Translations under genes and position numbers: made by a program
The notes under the pieces: generated by a model
The model's input: only the letters and a program-made list of their open reading frames with translations
Database searches by the model: none
What the model was told of the DNA's origin: nothing
From: Streptomyces sp. V4I2
Lineage (GTDB): Bacteria > Actinomycetota > Actinomycetes > Streptomycetales > Streptomycetaceae
Assembly (NCBI RefSeq): GCF_030817655.1
Contig: NZ_JAUSZM010000003.1
Span: forward strand, 7,936,001 to 8,000,000
Direction: 5' to 3'
Length of the DNA: 64,000 bases
Shown: positions 9,060-16,680 of the stretch, piece by piece
Numbering within the stretch: position 1 is the stretch's first letter
Layout: each line of letters opens with the position of its first letter

Positions 9060-9509
9060 CTACGGCCGTGAAGGGGCCGCGTCCCGAGCGGGGCGCGGCC
9101 GGCAGCGATCGCAGATCCCGGTCAGTTCCACGGTGTGTTCGACCTCGGCAAACCCGGTGCTCTCGGCCACGCCGTCGGCCCAGCGCTCGACGGCGTCCGC
9201 GTCCACGGCCAGGCTCAGCCCGCAGCCGCGGCAGACGAGATAGTGGCGGTGCCCGTCGGTCGGGCGGGGGCGGTAGAGCCGCTCGCCGCCCTTGTCCCGT
9301 ACGACGTCGACGTGCCCGGCCCGCTCCAGCATGCGCAGGGTCCGGTACACCGTGGTCAGCCCCACCGTGCCGCCCGTGTCGGCGAGCGCCTCGTGCAGCT
9401 CCTTCGCGGAGACGAACTCGGGGGAGTCGTGCAGCGCCCGCAGTACGGCGTTCCGCTGGCGGGTCGACCGCCAGGCGGGCGGCCGCTGGGTGGTCGACCC
9501 GTCATGCAT
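9060..9509 (-). CDS. zur: Fur-family repressor, zinc-uptake type (Zur-like)
   Basis: 149 aa. Winged helix with recognition segment VGLTTVYRTLRML, then the dimer/metal domain with HRHYLVCRGCG and, near the C-terminus, CDRC, giving two CxxC pairs of a structural zinc site. Start ATG at 9509 with GGAGG nearby. Located between a CooC-like gene and znuACB on the same strand; Zur-like boxes flank it. Expected to repress uptake genes when zinc is sufficient. Zur rather than Fur/Nur is inferred from context. Confidence 0.85.
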   Translation of the reverse strand: MHDGSTTQRPPAWRSTRQRNAVLRALHDSPEFVSAKELHEALADTGGTVGLTTVYRTLRMLERAGHVDVVRDKGGERLYRPRPTDGHRHYLVCRGCGLSLAVDADAVERWADGVAESTGFAEVEHTVELTGICDRCRPRPARDAAPSRP

Positions 9510-9571
9510 GGCGCATGCCTCCGGTGACGGTGGGGCCTGACAAAGGGGGCGCGCCGCACGCGCCCGAGGGG

Positions 9572-9964
9572 TCAGCAGTCGCGGAACTCGGGGGACTGGT
9601 TGAGGATCTGGGACCGCAGAGAGGTGAAGCGCGTGTACGTCTCACCATCGCGGTCCTCGGGGCGGAACGCGGCGACGCGGTGGCAGTTCTGGAAGGCGAG
9701 GGCGACGCCGAAGTGCCGCTCCAGGCTGCCCCGGATCGCGTCGCTGGACAGCGCCCGCAGCAGTTGGCCGCGCTCCTCCTCGGAGGGCGGCGGCGTCTGG
9801 TTGTCGGCGAACACCGCGTCACCGGCGCGCAGTTCGCCTACCAGGCGGGCGATGAGGTCGTAGGCGTACGGCAGGGACGTGCGGACCGTTTCCACGAAGT
9901 CCTGCTCCCGCACCTCGCCGTTCTCGGCTTCGGCGAGCAGTTGCGGGGAGACGTCGAGCGACAT
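9572..9964 (-). CDS. Small conserved actinobacterial protein (SCO5389-like)
   Basis: 130 aa, soluble, start ATG at 9964. I recognise the overall pattern (ADNQTPPPSEEERGQLLRALSS, RHFGVALAFQNCH, and a C-terminus ending in Asp-Cys) as a family named in databases after S. coelicolor SCO5389; this is from memory and unverified. No catalytic motif is apparent. Two Cys remain (one in NCH, one terminal). It sits between the CooC-like ATPase and zur on the same strand, so it may be under the same metal control. Confidence 0.7.
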   Translation of the reverse strand: MSLDVSPQLLAEAENGEVREQDFVETVRTSLPYAYDLIARLVGELRAGDAVFADNQTPPPSEEERGQLLRALSSDAIRGSLERHFGVALAFQNCHRVAAFRPEDRDGETYTRFTSLRSQILNQSPEFRDC

Positions 9965-10001
9965 GGTGTTTCCTGTCTGTTCGTTGTTCTGGCGGTGCTG
10001 T

Positions 10002-10051
10002 GGGGGCTGGAGGAGGGCTGGGGGGCTGAAGGGCTGGGGGAGGGGAGGGTG
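10002..10051 (+). repeat. G-run cluster with G-quadruplex potential
   Basis: About eight runs of three to six G separated by one to five bases on the + strand, between the CooC-like gene and the 9572-9964 gene. The transcript of this minus-strand operon would be C-rich, so any quadruplex would form on the non-transcript DNA strand. Confidence 0.5.
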
Positions 10052-10062
10052 GCGCGGCAGCC

Positions 10063-11022
10063 TCAGGCGAAGGCCGCCAGCGCCGCCGGACCGTGTTGGA
10101 AGTCGGGGTCGACCTGGGCGGCCAGGTCCTGGCCCGTGGCCTCGTTGGCCCAGGCGGTGGCGTTGCGCAGGTGGAACTCGACGCCGTGCCGCTGGAACGC
10201 GGCCCAGTCCTTGGGGCGCGCGTCCACGGCCGCGCGCAGCCGGTCCAGGGTGCGCGCGTTGTGCGACTCCAGCTCGCCGGCGTCCCGGCCCTGTTCCTGG
10301 GCGCGTACGAAGGAGGACTGCTCGCAGTGGGCGACCAGGTCGGCGCCGACGTGCTCCCGGAGGAAGGCCAGGTCGTCCTCGCCGGTGACCTTGTTGCCGA
10401 CCACCGCGACCGGGATGCCGAACTCGGCGGCGTGGTCGCGGTACTGGCGGTACACCGAGACGCTCTTGCGGGTCGGCTCGACGACCAGGAAGGTCATGTC
10501 GAAGCGCGTGAACAGGCCGGAGGCGAAGGCGTCGGCACCGGCCGTCATGTCGACGACGACGTACTCGCCGGGCCCGTCCACGAGGTGGTTGAGGTACAGC
10601 TCGACCGCACCGAGCTTGGAGTGGTAGCAGGCCACGCCCAGGTCGCTCTCGCCGAAGGCGCCGGTGACCATCACGGGCACCCCGCCGACCTCCTGCACGT
10701 GGTGGGTGTGGATCTCGTCGTCGCCCAGCAGCCGCACCAGGCGGGAGCCGCGACCGGGCGGAGTCGTCTTGACCATGGCGTCGCGGGACGCGATCCGCGG
10801 GTTCGTGCCCCGCAGGTAGTCCTTGATCTCACCGGTCCGCGCGCTGAGCGGCGGCGCGGCGAAGAACTCGTCCTCGTCGAGACCGAGCGCGTACGCCAGG
10901 TGCTGGTTGATGTCGCCGTCGATGGCGACGACGGGCGCGCCGGAGCGGGCCAGGTGACGGGAGAAGAGGGCGGACAGGGTGGTCTTGCCGCTGCCGCCCT
11001 TGCCGACGAAGGCGATGCGCAT
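10063..11022 (-). CDS. CooC-like P-loop ATPase (MinD/SIMIBI class)
   Basis: 319 aa. Deviant Walker A GKGGSGKTT at residues 7-15, a switch-type IDGD, and VVVDMTAGADAF before VVEPTRKSV, as in CooC/MinD-type nickel-insertion or maturation ATPases. No CO dehydrogenase or nickel enzyme is encoded nearby. Instead it heads a minus-strand group that continues with a small conserved protein, zur and znuACB, and a Zur-like box lies 17 bp before its start. A role in metal allocation is plausible but inferred. Confidence 0.8.
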   Translation of the reverse strand: MRIAFVGKGGSGKTTLSALFSRHLARSGAPVVAIDGDINQHLAYALGLDEDEFFAAPPLSARTGEIKDYLRGTNPRIASRDAMVKTTPPGRGSRLVRLLGDDEIHTHHVQEVGGVPVMVTGAFGESDLGVACYHSKLGAVELYLNHLVDGPGEYVVVDMTAGADAFASGLFTRFDMTFLVVEPTRKSVSVYRQYRDHAAEFGIPVAVVGNKVTGEDDLAFLREHVGADLVAHCEQSSFVRAQEQGRDAGELESHNARTLDRLRAAVDARPKDWAAFQRHGVEFHLRNATAWANEATGQDLAAQVDPDFQHGPAALAAFA

Positions 11023-11038
11023 GGCTAACCGGCCCTAT

Positions 11039-11053
11039 TGGAAATGGATGTCA
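11039..11053. promoter_or_regulatory. Zur-like box upstream of the CooC-like gene
   Basis: TGGAAATGGATGTCA, almost identical to 8989-9003 and fitting TGNNA-N5-TNNCA. The near-identity of two sites 2 kb apart, each directly upstream of a minus-strand gene, supports one regulator for both. Confidence 0.55.
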
Positions 11054-11305
11054 TGCGCATAGGTTGCGGAGGGAGCGGCGGGGGTGTCAAATTGCCGCCC
11101 CTTGAAGTGCTCATCCTTTGCTGAGAGTTGGGGCTGCGACTCCGGCCGGGTGGCGCGTGTGCGCGGGGGTGAGTCTGGGTGGATGTGCGGCGGAACGCTG
11201 GCCGGCCGGGACCGTCGTACGGCTCGGGTCGCTCGTCACCGCGGCACGTCGCTCGCCTCAACCGAGTGAGCAGGGGCGGGTCGGGCGCGACCCCCGTCAC
11301 ATGGC
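11054..11305. other. Gene-free stretch upstream of the CooC-like gene
   Basis: Short open frames here have no family resemblance or ribosome binding site. It should contain the CooC-like promoter at its left end. A hairpin GGGTCG / CGACCC (11278-11293, four-base loop) precedes the strong katG terminator. Confidence 0.4.
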
Positions 11306-11343
11306 GATGCCCGGACCGGCCCCTGCGGGCCGGCCCGGGCATC
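11306..11343 (-). terminator. Terminator downstream of katG
   Basis: Near-perfect 17-bp inverted repeat with a four-base loop (arms beginning GATGCCCGG and ending CCGGGCATC, one A/C mismatch), 52 bp after the katG stop. No T-run, as usual in streptomycetes. The symmetry means it could act in both directions. Confidence 0.75.
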
Positions 11344-11394
11344 ATCCGTGAGATCAGACAGGTCGGATCACACAGACCGCACAGATCAGGCAGA

Positions 11395-13620
11395 TCAGAT
11401 CAGGTCGAACCGGTCCAGGTTCGAGACCTTGACCCACGCCGCGACGAAGTCGTTCACGAACTTCTCCTTCGCGTCGTCGCTCGCGTAGACCTCGGCGAGG
11501 GCGCGCAGCTCGGAGTTGGAGCCGAACACCAGGTCGGCACGGGTGCCGGTCCACTTGACCTCGCCGGTGGCGGCGTCGCGGCCCTCGAAGGTGGTCTGGT
11601 CCGCCGAGGTGGAGCTCCACGTCGTACCCAGGTCGAGCAGGTTGACGAAGAAGTCGTTCGTCAGGGTCCCGGGAGTGTCGGTGAAGACGCCGTGCGACGA
11701 CTGCCCGTGGTTCGCACCGAGAACGCGCAGGCCGCCGACGAGGACGGTCAGCTCGGGGGCACTCAGGGTGAGCAGGTTCGCCTTGTCGAGCAGCAGGTAC
11801 TCGGCCGGCAGGCGGTTGCCCTTGCCGACGTAGTTGCGGAACCCGTCGGCGGTCGGCTCGAGCGCGGCGAACGACTCGACGTCCGTCTGCTCCTGCGTCG
11901 CGTCGACGCGGCCCGGCGTGAAGGGGACCTCGATGTCGAAGCCGGCGTCCTTGGCGGCCTTCTCGACGCCCGCCGCACCGGCGAGCACGATCAGGTCGGC
12001 GAGGGAGACCTGCTTGCCGCCGGACTGGGCGGCGTTGAAGGACTCCTGGATGCCCTCGAGGGTGCGCAGCGCCGAGACCAGCTGGTCGGGGTTGTTGACC
12101 TCCCAGCCGCTCTGCGGCTGCAGGCGGATGCGGGCGCCGTTGGCGCCGCCGCGCTTGTCGCTGCCACGGAAGGACGAGGCCGACGCCCACGCCGTGGACA
12201 CCAGCTCGGAGACCGTGAGGTCCGAGGCGAGGATCTGGCTCTTGAGGGAGGCGATGTCCGCCGCGTCGACGAGCTCGTGCGTCACCTCCGGCAGCGGGTC
12301 CTGCCACAGCAGGGTCTCCGCAGGGACCTCCGGGCCGAGGTACAGCGACTTCGGGCCCAGGTCGCGGTGGGTCAGCTTGTACCAGGCGCGGGCGAAGGCG
12401 TCCGCGAACTCGGCCGGGTTCTCGTGGAAGCGGCGCGAGATCTCACCGTAGACCGGGTCGAAGCGCAGCGAGAGGTCGGTGGTGAGCATCGTGGGCAGAC
12501 GCTTCTTCGACGGGTCGTGCGCGTCCGGGATGATCGCCTCGGCGTCCTTGGCCACCCACTGCTTGGCGCCGGCCGGGGACTCGGACAGCTCCCACTCGTA
12601 GCCGAAGAGGATGTCGAAGAAGTCGTTGCTCCACTGGGTGGGCTTGGTGGTCCAGGTGACCTCGAGACCGGAGGTGATGGCGTCGCCACCCTTGCCGGAG
12701 CCGTAGGTGGACTTCCAGCCCAGGCCCTGCTCCTCCATGGAGGCGGCCTCGGGGTCGTTGCCGACCGCGTCGGCCGGGCCCGCGCCGTGGGTCTTGCCGA
12801 AGGTGTGGCCACCGGCGATGAGGGCGACGGTCTCCTCGTCGTTCATCGCCATGCGGCGGAACGTCTCGCGGATGTCGCGGGCCGCGGCCAGCGGGTCCGG
12901 GTTGCCGTTGGGGCCCTCCGGGTTGACGTAGATGAGGCCCATCTGGACCGCGCCGAGCGGGTTCTCCAGCTCGCGGTCGCCGGTGTAGCGCTGGTCGTCG
13001 AGCCAGGTGGTCTCGGGACCCCAGTAGACGTCCTCGTCGGCCTCCCAGACGTCGGCGCGGCCGCCGCCGAAGCCGAAGGTCGTGAAGCCCATCGTCTCCA
13101 GCGCGACATTGCCCGTGAGGATCATGAGGTCGGCCCAGGAGATGGACTGGCCGTACTTCTTCTTCACCGGCCACAGCAGACGGCGGGCCTTGTCGAGGTT
13201 GCCGTTGTCCGGCCAGCTGTTCAGCGGCGCGAAGCGCTGCTGGCCACGGCCGCCACCGCCGCGGCCGTCGCTGATGCGGTAGGTGCCGGCGCTGTGCCAG
13301 GCCATGCGGATCATCAGCGGGCCGTAGTTGCCGAAGTCGGCGGGCCACCAGTCCTGCGAGGTGGTCAGCACCTCGGCGATGTCCTGTTTCACGGCCGCCA
13401 GGTCGAGGTTCTGGAACGCCTCGGCGTAGTCGAACGACTCACCGAGGGGGTTCGCGACGACCGGGTCCTTGGCAAGGATCTTCAGGTTGAGGCGCTCCGG
13501 CCACCACTGGCGGTTTCCGCCGCCCTGGGTCGGGTGCGCGGCGCGCCCGTGCGCGACCGGGCAGCCTCCGGCCTCCTCCGGCTTCGGGTCCGTGACGATC
13601 GCGTCATGGTTCTCGGTCAT
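11395..13620 (-). CDS. katG: Catalase-peroxidase KatG
   Basis: 741 aa, full length for the family. Bifunctional haem catalase-peroxidase that removes H2O2. Distal triad in RMAWHSAG; the Trp-Tyr-Met adduct residues needed for catalase activity are all present (Trp of RMAWHS, Tyr of LIYVNPEG, Met of FRRMAMND, 26 residues after the Tyr). Proximal His is in GGHTFGKTHG. The C-terminal half is the usual non-catalytic duplicate. Start ATG at 13620. It follows a Fur-family gene by 45 bp on the same strand, the classic furA-katG (furS-cpeB) arrangement in actinomycetes. Confidence 0.97.
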   Translation of the reverse strand: MTENHDAIVTDPKPEEAGGCPVAHGRAAHPTQGGGNRQWWPERLNLKILAKDPVVANPLGESFDYAEAFQNLDLAAVKQDIAEVLTTSQDWWPADFGNYGPLMIRMAWHSAGTYRISDGRGGGGRGQQRFAPLNSWPDNGNLDKARRLLWPVKKKYGQSISWADLMILTGNVALETMGFTTFGFGGGRADVWEADEDVYWGPETTWLDDQRYTGDRELENPLGAVQMGLIYVNPEGPNGNPDPLAAARDIRETFRRMAMNDEETVALIAGGHTFGKTHGAGPADAVGNDPEAASMEEQGLGWKSTYGSGKGGDAITSGLEVTWTTKPTQWSNDFFDILFGYEWELSESPAGAKQWVAKDAEAIIPDAHDPSKKRLPTMLTTDLSLRFDPVYGEISRRFHENPAEFADAFARAWYKLTHRDLGPKSLYLGPEVPAETLLWQDPLPEVTHELVDAADIASLKSQILASDLTVSELVSTAWASASSFRGSDKRGGANGARIRLQPQSGWEVNNPDQLVSALRTLEGIQESFNAAQSGGKQVSLADLIVLAGAAGVEKAAKDAGFDIEVPFTPGRVDATQEQTDVESFAALEPTADGFRNYVGKGNRLPAEYLLLDKANLLTLSAPELTVLVGGLRVLGANHGQSSHGVFTDTPGTLTNDFFVNLLDLGTTWSSTSADQTTFEGRDAATGEVKWTGTRADLVFGSNSELRALAEVYASDDAKEKFVNDFVAAWVKVSNLDRFDLI

Positions 13621-13665
13621 GGGGGAAATCCTTCCGAACGGGGTGGATCACATGCTCAGGAACGC

Positions 13666-14121
13666 TCAGGTACTGAGTGCGGTGGAAGCTGGGGAAGCGG
13701 TGGAACAGTCGGGGCACAGGCCCCAGTAGATGACCTCGGCCTCGTCGACCGAGAAGCCGTGGTCCTGGGCGGCGGTCAGACAGGGGGCGTGGCCGACCGC
13801 GCAGTCGACGTCGGCGACGACGCCGCACGACCGGCACACGAGGTGGTGGTGGTTGTCGCCGACGCGCCCTTCGAACCGGGCGGGGCTGCCCGGTGGCTCG
13901 ATATGGCGTACAAGGCCCGCGGCGGTGAGTGCGTGCAGGGCCTCGTACACCGCTTGCAGCGAGATGTGGCCCACGCGGTCGCGCACCCCGGAGGCGATCG
14001 CCTCGACGCCGAGGTGGTCACCCTCCCGGACGGTCTCGAGGAGTGCGGCACGCGCGGCCGTCACCCGCAGACCCGCACCGCGGAGTTCCTCGGCAGTGGT
14101 CGAGGGCTGGGGTGAAGTCAT
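13666..14121 (-). CDS. furA: FurA-type redox/iron repressor of katG
   Basis: 151 aa Fur-family protein. Winged helix ISLQAVYEALHALTAAG, then NHHHLVCRSCG and a C-terminal LCPDC, giving two CxxC motifs. Start ATG at 14121. Its position directly upstream of katG on the same strand fits the FurA/FurS group, which represses its own operon and releases on thiol oxidation. A direct repeat at 14147-14175 is a candidate operator. Confidence 0.92.
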   Translation of the reverse strand: MTSPQPSTTAEELRGAGLRVTAARAALLETVREGDHLGVEAIASGVRDRVGHISLQAVYEALHALTAAGLVRHIEPPGSPARFEGRVGDNHHHLVCRSCGVVADVDCAVGHAPCLTAAQDHGFSVDEAEVIYWGLCPDCSTASPASTALST

Positions 14122-14146
14122 GGCCTCAACCTACCCTCATTAACAC

Positions 14147-14175
14147 GAACGGTTCAAGAAAAGGAACGGTACAAG
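14147..14175. promoter_or_regulatory. Direct repeat upstream of furA, candidate FurA operator
   Basis: GAACGGTTCAAG (14147-14158) and GAACGGTACAAG (14164-14175), 11 of 12 bases identical and 17 bp apart, within an AT-richer patch 25 bp before the furA start. On the minus strand one copy supplies a TTGAAC-like -35 element. Confidence 0.5.
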
Positions 14176-14322
14176 TCTGGTGTCATGCCGGGTGGCGTCC
14201 CGGCACCGGGGCGACAGGTCGCGGTCTTCTGGAGGCAAGGTTTCTCCCGCACCATCGGCATGTCCTTCACGTTCGTCGACCTCGGCGCGGTGGTGGACGC
14301 GGCCGGGATGTGACGTGCCCGT

Positions 14323-14352
14323 ACGGCCGCCGGGTCGAGGCCCGGCGGCCGT
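14323..14352 (-). terminator. Terminator of the DUF4396 gene
   Basis: Perfect 12-bp stem (arms ACGGCCGCCGGG and CCCGGCGGCCGT) with a six-base loop, 11 bp after the stop of the minus-strand gene. Confidence 0.7.
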
Positions 14353-14362
14353 CGGACGTTCC

Positions 14363-14857
14363 TCAGTGATGGGCGTGGACGATCGCGTGACCCTTGCCGC
14401 GGCCGATCATCCACTTGTTCACGGGGACGGTGACCAGGAAGGCGACCGCGAATCCGCCCAGCAGGGCCGACCAGAACAGGCCGTCCGACAGATGGGCGTC
14501 CATCGCGCCGGGGGTGAGGGCGATGATGCCGTTGTCCACGAGCTCCATCACGGCGATCGACACGGTGTCGGCGGCCAGCGCCACCTTGATCGCGGACTTG
14601 AGGTCCAGGCCCGCCCGCCGCACCGCGAACAGGGTGAAGGAGTAGCCGAACAGGAACGCCAGGGTGATCGCGAGGGCCATGGTCGGCACGGTGTCCCAGA
14701 GCAGGGCGGTTCCTATGGCCATGCCGAGGATCTCGCCGATGGCGCACCCGGTCAGGCAGTGCAGCGTGGCCTTCGCCGCGGTCGCCCAGGAGGCTCCTGC
14801 GGGTCCGCCGTGAGACATCGCGTCGTGAGACATCGTGTGGTGGGCGCCGTGGTCCAT
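14363..14857 (-). CDS. DUF4396 membrane protein with His/Met-rich N-terminus
   Basis: 164 aa with about four hydrophobic segments (for example ALAITLAFLFGYSFTLFAV and LLGGFAVAFLVTVPV). The first 16 residues hold His or Met at seven positions (MDHGAHHTMSHDAMSH), and the C-terminus ends HAIVHAHH, both suggesting metal binding. A CsoR-like palindrome lies 62 bp upstream, so I infer copper-responsive expression. Function of DUF4396 proteins is not established as far as I know. Confidence 0.85.
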   Translation of the reverse strand: MDHGAHHTMSHDAMSHGGPAGASWATAAKATLHCLTGCAIGEILGMAIGTALLWDTVPTMALAITLAFLFGYSFTLFAVRRAGLDLKSAIKVALAADTVSIAVMELVDNGIIALTPGAMDAHLSDGLFWSALLGGFAVAFLVTVPVNKWMIGRGKGHAIVHAHH

Positions 14858-14918
14858 GTCCCGTCTCCGTTCCGGTCCGGTGTGACTCGTTCTCGGGCTT
14901 CCGTACGCCGTGAACCAT

Positions 14919-14935
14919 ATACCCCCAGGGGGTAT
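14919..14935. promoter_or_regulatory. CsoR-like operator palindrome
   Basis: ATACCCCCAGGGGGTAT is a perfect 17-bp palindrome around a central A, with the AT-flanked C5/G5 tracts recognised by CsoR/RcnR-type metal repressors. It lies 62 bp from the DUF4396 start (minus strand) and 290 bp from the plus-strand gene at 15226. Confidence 0.65.
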
Positions 14936-15225
14936 TTCGACAGGTCATGTCCACCGCCGCCGGCAGCCCGCCGTGCAGCACCGGCAGCGCCCCGGTGACG
15001 AACGCGTGCCGGGGATGCGGGAACGCCGGCTCGTCGGCCACGACGAGGGCAGGCGATCGAGGCGGCGACGACCCGGCGGCCGACAACGACCGCGCGGCCG
15101 CCGTCACGGTTTGCCGCTGCAATGCCACCTCCTGGAATGGTGTGGCGTCTTCAGTAGGCAAAATCGGTCCCGGAACTCCCGGGCGCCGGCGGGGCGTTCC
15201 GGGGCGCGTGGCAGGATCGGGCGGC
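14936..15225. other. Region between the CsoR-like site and the membrane protein gene
   Basis: No supported gene. A minus-strand open frame runs through it, with a GGAGG about 6 bases before a TTG near 15119, but the product has no recognisable domain and reads through the operator, so I do not call it. Confidence 0.3.
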
Positions 15226-15810
15226 ATGAGGGCGTCCCCTGCCGTACGAGGGCTGCGCGCGGCGATGTTCGCGGCGCTGTGCGTGCTGCTGGCCGCCGGG
15301 GGACACGCGCTGGCGACCGGTATGGCGCCGCCGGTGTGGGTGCAGGTCGCCGGGTTCCTGGTCGTGTTCGCGGGCGGGTGCCTGCTGGGCGGGCGGGAGC
15401 GGTCGCTGATGGCCATCGGCGGCGGGACGCTGGTGGCGCAGGGCGGGTTGCATGTCGCGTTCGGGGCCGCGAGGTCGCCGCATGCGGTCCTGGCCGTGCC
15501 CGGCATGCGTACGACTCAGTCGCACGGCCTGATGCCCCACGCCACCCTCGCCCACGTCTCGACCGCCCTCCTGCTGACCTGGTGGCTGCGGTGCGGCGAG
15601 GCCGCGCTGTGGTCGCTGCTGCGCCGGGCCGTCGCGCTCCTGCCGGGGCTTGTCGCCTGGTGGCGGGTGGTGAGGGGCGGGTGGGCCGTACCGGTCCGTC
15701 CCGGGGGCGTACGACGAGCGGGCGACGGAGCGCGAGCGCTGCGCCGGGTCCTGCTGCGGCACGCGGTGCGGCGGCGTGGGCCGCCCGCCGGGACTCCGTA
15801 CGCGATCTGA
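15226..15810 (+). CDS. Polytopic membrane protein flanking ycnI (paralogue of 16681-17397)
   Basis: 194 aa. Start ATG at 15226. Hydrophobic segments at about residues 10-30, 33-50, 55-75 and 100-120. It shares order and motifs with the protein at 16681-17397: R-xAxFAAxCVLLAAxGH, then a CLxGRER motif, then HxxxALLxxWLxxGE. Its central loop is shorter, with HGLMPHATLAH in place of the long Met/His loop. With YcnI 38 bp downstream, a copper-related membrane role is inferred. Confidence 0.75.
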   Translation: MRASPAVRGLRAAMFAALCVLLAAGGHALATGMAPPVWVQVAGFLVVFAGGCLLGGRERSLMAIGGGTLVAQGGLHVAFGAARSPHAVLAVPGMRTTQSHGLMPHATLAHVSTALLLTWWLRCGEAALWSLLRRAVALLPGLVAWWRVVRGGWAVPVRPGGVRRAGDGARALRRVLLRHAVRRRGPPAGTPYAI

Positions 15811-15847
15811 CCCGACACTCTTCCTCAGTACGGAGATCCACCCACCC

Positions 15848-16558
15848 ATGTCCTCAGCCCACACCACCCTGCGCCGCGCCGGCGTCGTCACCGCCCTCGC
15901 CGCCGCCGGAGTCCTGGCCGCCGCGGGCGTCGCCTCCGCGCACGTCACCGTCCACCCCGAGAGCTACGCCAAGGGCGCCACCGACGGCGTGCTGAGCTTC
16001 CGCGTCCCCGACGAGAACGCCTCCGCGAGCACCACCGAGGTGCAGCTCTTCCTGCCCACCGACCACCCCGTCCTCGGCGTGCTCGTCTCCCCGCACGACG
16101 GCTGGAGGGCCAAGGTGACCGACACGAAGCTGAAGGCGCCGGTCAAGACGGACGACGGCACCATCACCGACGCCGTCTCCGAGATCACCTGGACCGGCGG
16201 CAGGATCGAACCCGGGCACTACGAGGACTTCGACCTCGCCTTCGGCCAACTGCCCGACAGCACCGCGCAGTTGACCTTCAAGACCCTGCAGACGTACTCC
16301 GACGGAAAGGTCGTCCGCTGGATCGAGGAGGCCGAACAGGGCGCGGACGAACCCGAGAACCCGGCGCCGGTGCTCAAGCTCACGGCCGGTGACAGCACGT
16401 CAGCGGCAGCGCCCGCGCGCTCGACGTCGACGGCTTCGGCGAGCGACTCCACCGCGCGCGGGCTCGGTGTCGCCGGTCTGGCCGTGGGCGTACTGGGGCT
16501 GGCGGCAGGGGCGTTCGCCGTCGTACGGAGCCGTACGGCCCGGGGCCGGTCCGAGTAA
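15848..16558 (+). CDS. ycnI: YcnI-family copper-binding protein (DUF1775)
   Basis: 236 aa exported, membrane-anchored protein. Signal peptide to about residue 30 (GVLAAAGVASA), giving a mature N-terminus starting HVTVHPES; the N-terminal His is the ligand of the monohistidine copper brace described for YcnI, and the Trp of EITWTGG matches the conserved second-shell Trp. C-terminal Ser/Thr-rich linker, one TM (LGVAGLAVGVLGLAAGAFAV) and an Arg-rich tail. Lies between two related membrane proteins, where copD/ycnJ-like genes are found in other genomes. Confidence 0.9.
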   Translation: MSSAHTTLRRAGVVTALAAAGVLAAAGVASAHVTVHPESYAKGATDGVLSFRVPDENASASTTEVQLFLPTDHPVLGVLVSPHDGWRAKVTDTKLKAPVKTDDGTITDAVSEITWTGGRIEPGHYEDFDLAFGQLPDSTAQLTFKTLQTYSDGKVVRWIEEAEQGADEPENPAPVLKLTAGDSTSAAAPARSTSTASASDSTARGLGVAGLAVGVLGLAAGAFAVVRSRTARGRSE

Positions 16559-16620
16559 CGCGCGGCGTTCCCACCCGCGTTGGCGTGTCGTGGATCACAT
16601 GTGTGGGGATGAGTCCGGGG

Positions 16621-16644
16621 GCGGGGGGATATCCGTACCCCCGC
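16621..16644 (+). terminator. Hairpin between ycnI and the Met/His-rich gene
   Basis: GCGGGGG and CCCCCGC separated by a 10-base loop, 63 bp after ycnI. Could be a terminator or attenuator; its G/C tracts also loosely recall a CsoR site, but the spacer is too long. Confidence 0.4.
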
Positions 16645-16680
16645 GTGATGATCTGCGAGTCGATGCGAGGATGAGGCGCC

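Noticed and set aside
11084..11269. Small plus-strand open frame of 61 codons between the CooC-like gene and katG
   Set aside because: No ribosome site, composition typical of GC-rich non-coding frames, and it runs over the promoter region.
11395..13620. KatG seemed to lack the Met of the Trp-Tyr-Met adduct (EEQGLGW instead of LEQMGLGW)
   Set aside because: Counting 26 residues from the adduct Tyr places the Met in FRRMAMND, which is present, so the triad is intact.
14154..15506. Long minus-strand open frame of 450 codons across the DUF4396 and copper region
   Set aside because: Antisense to supported genes, reads through the CsoR-like operator, and shows no domain; a usual shadow of high-GC third positions.
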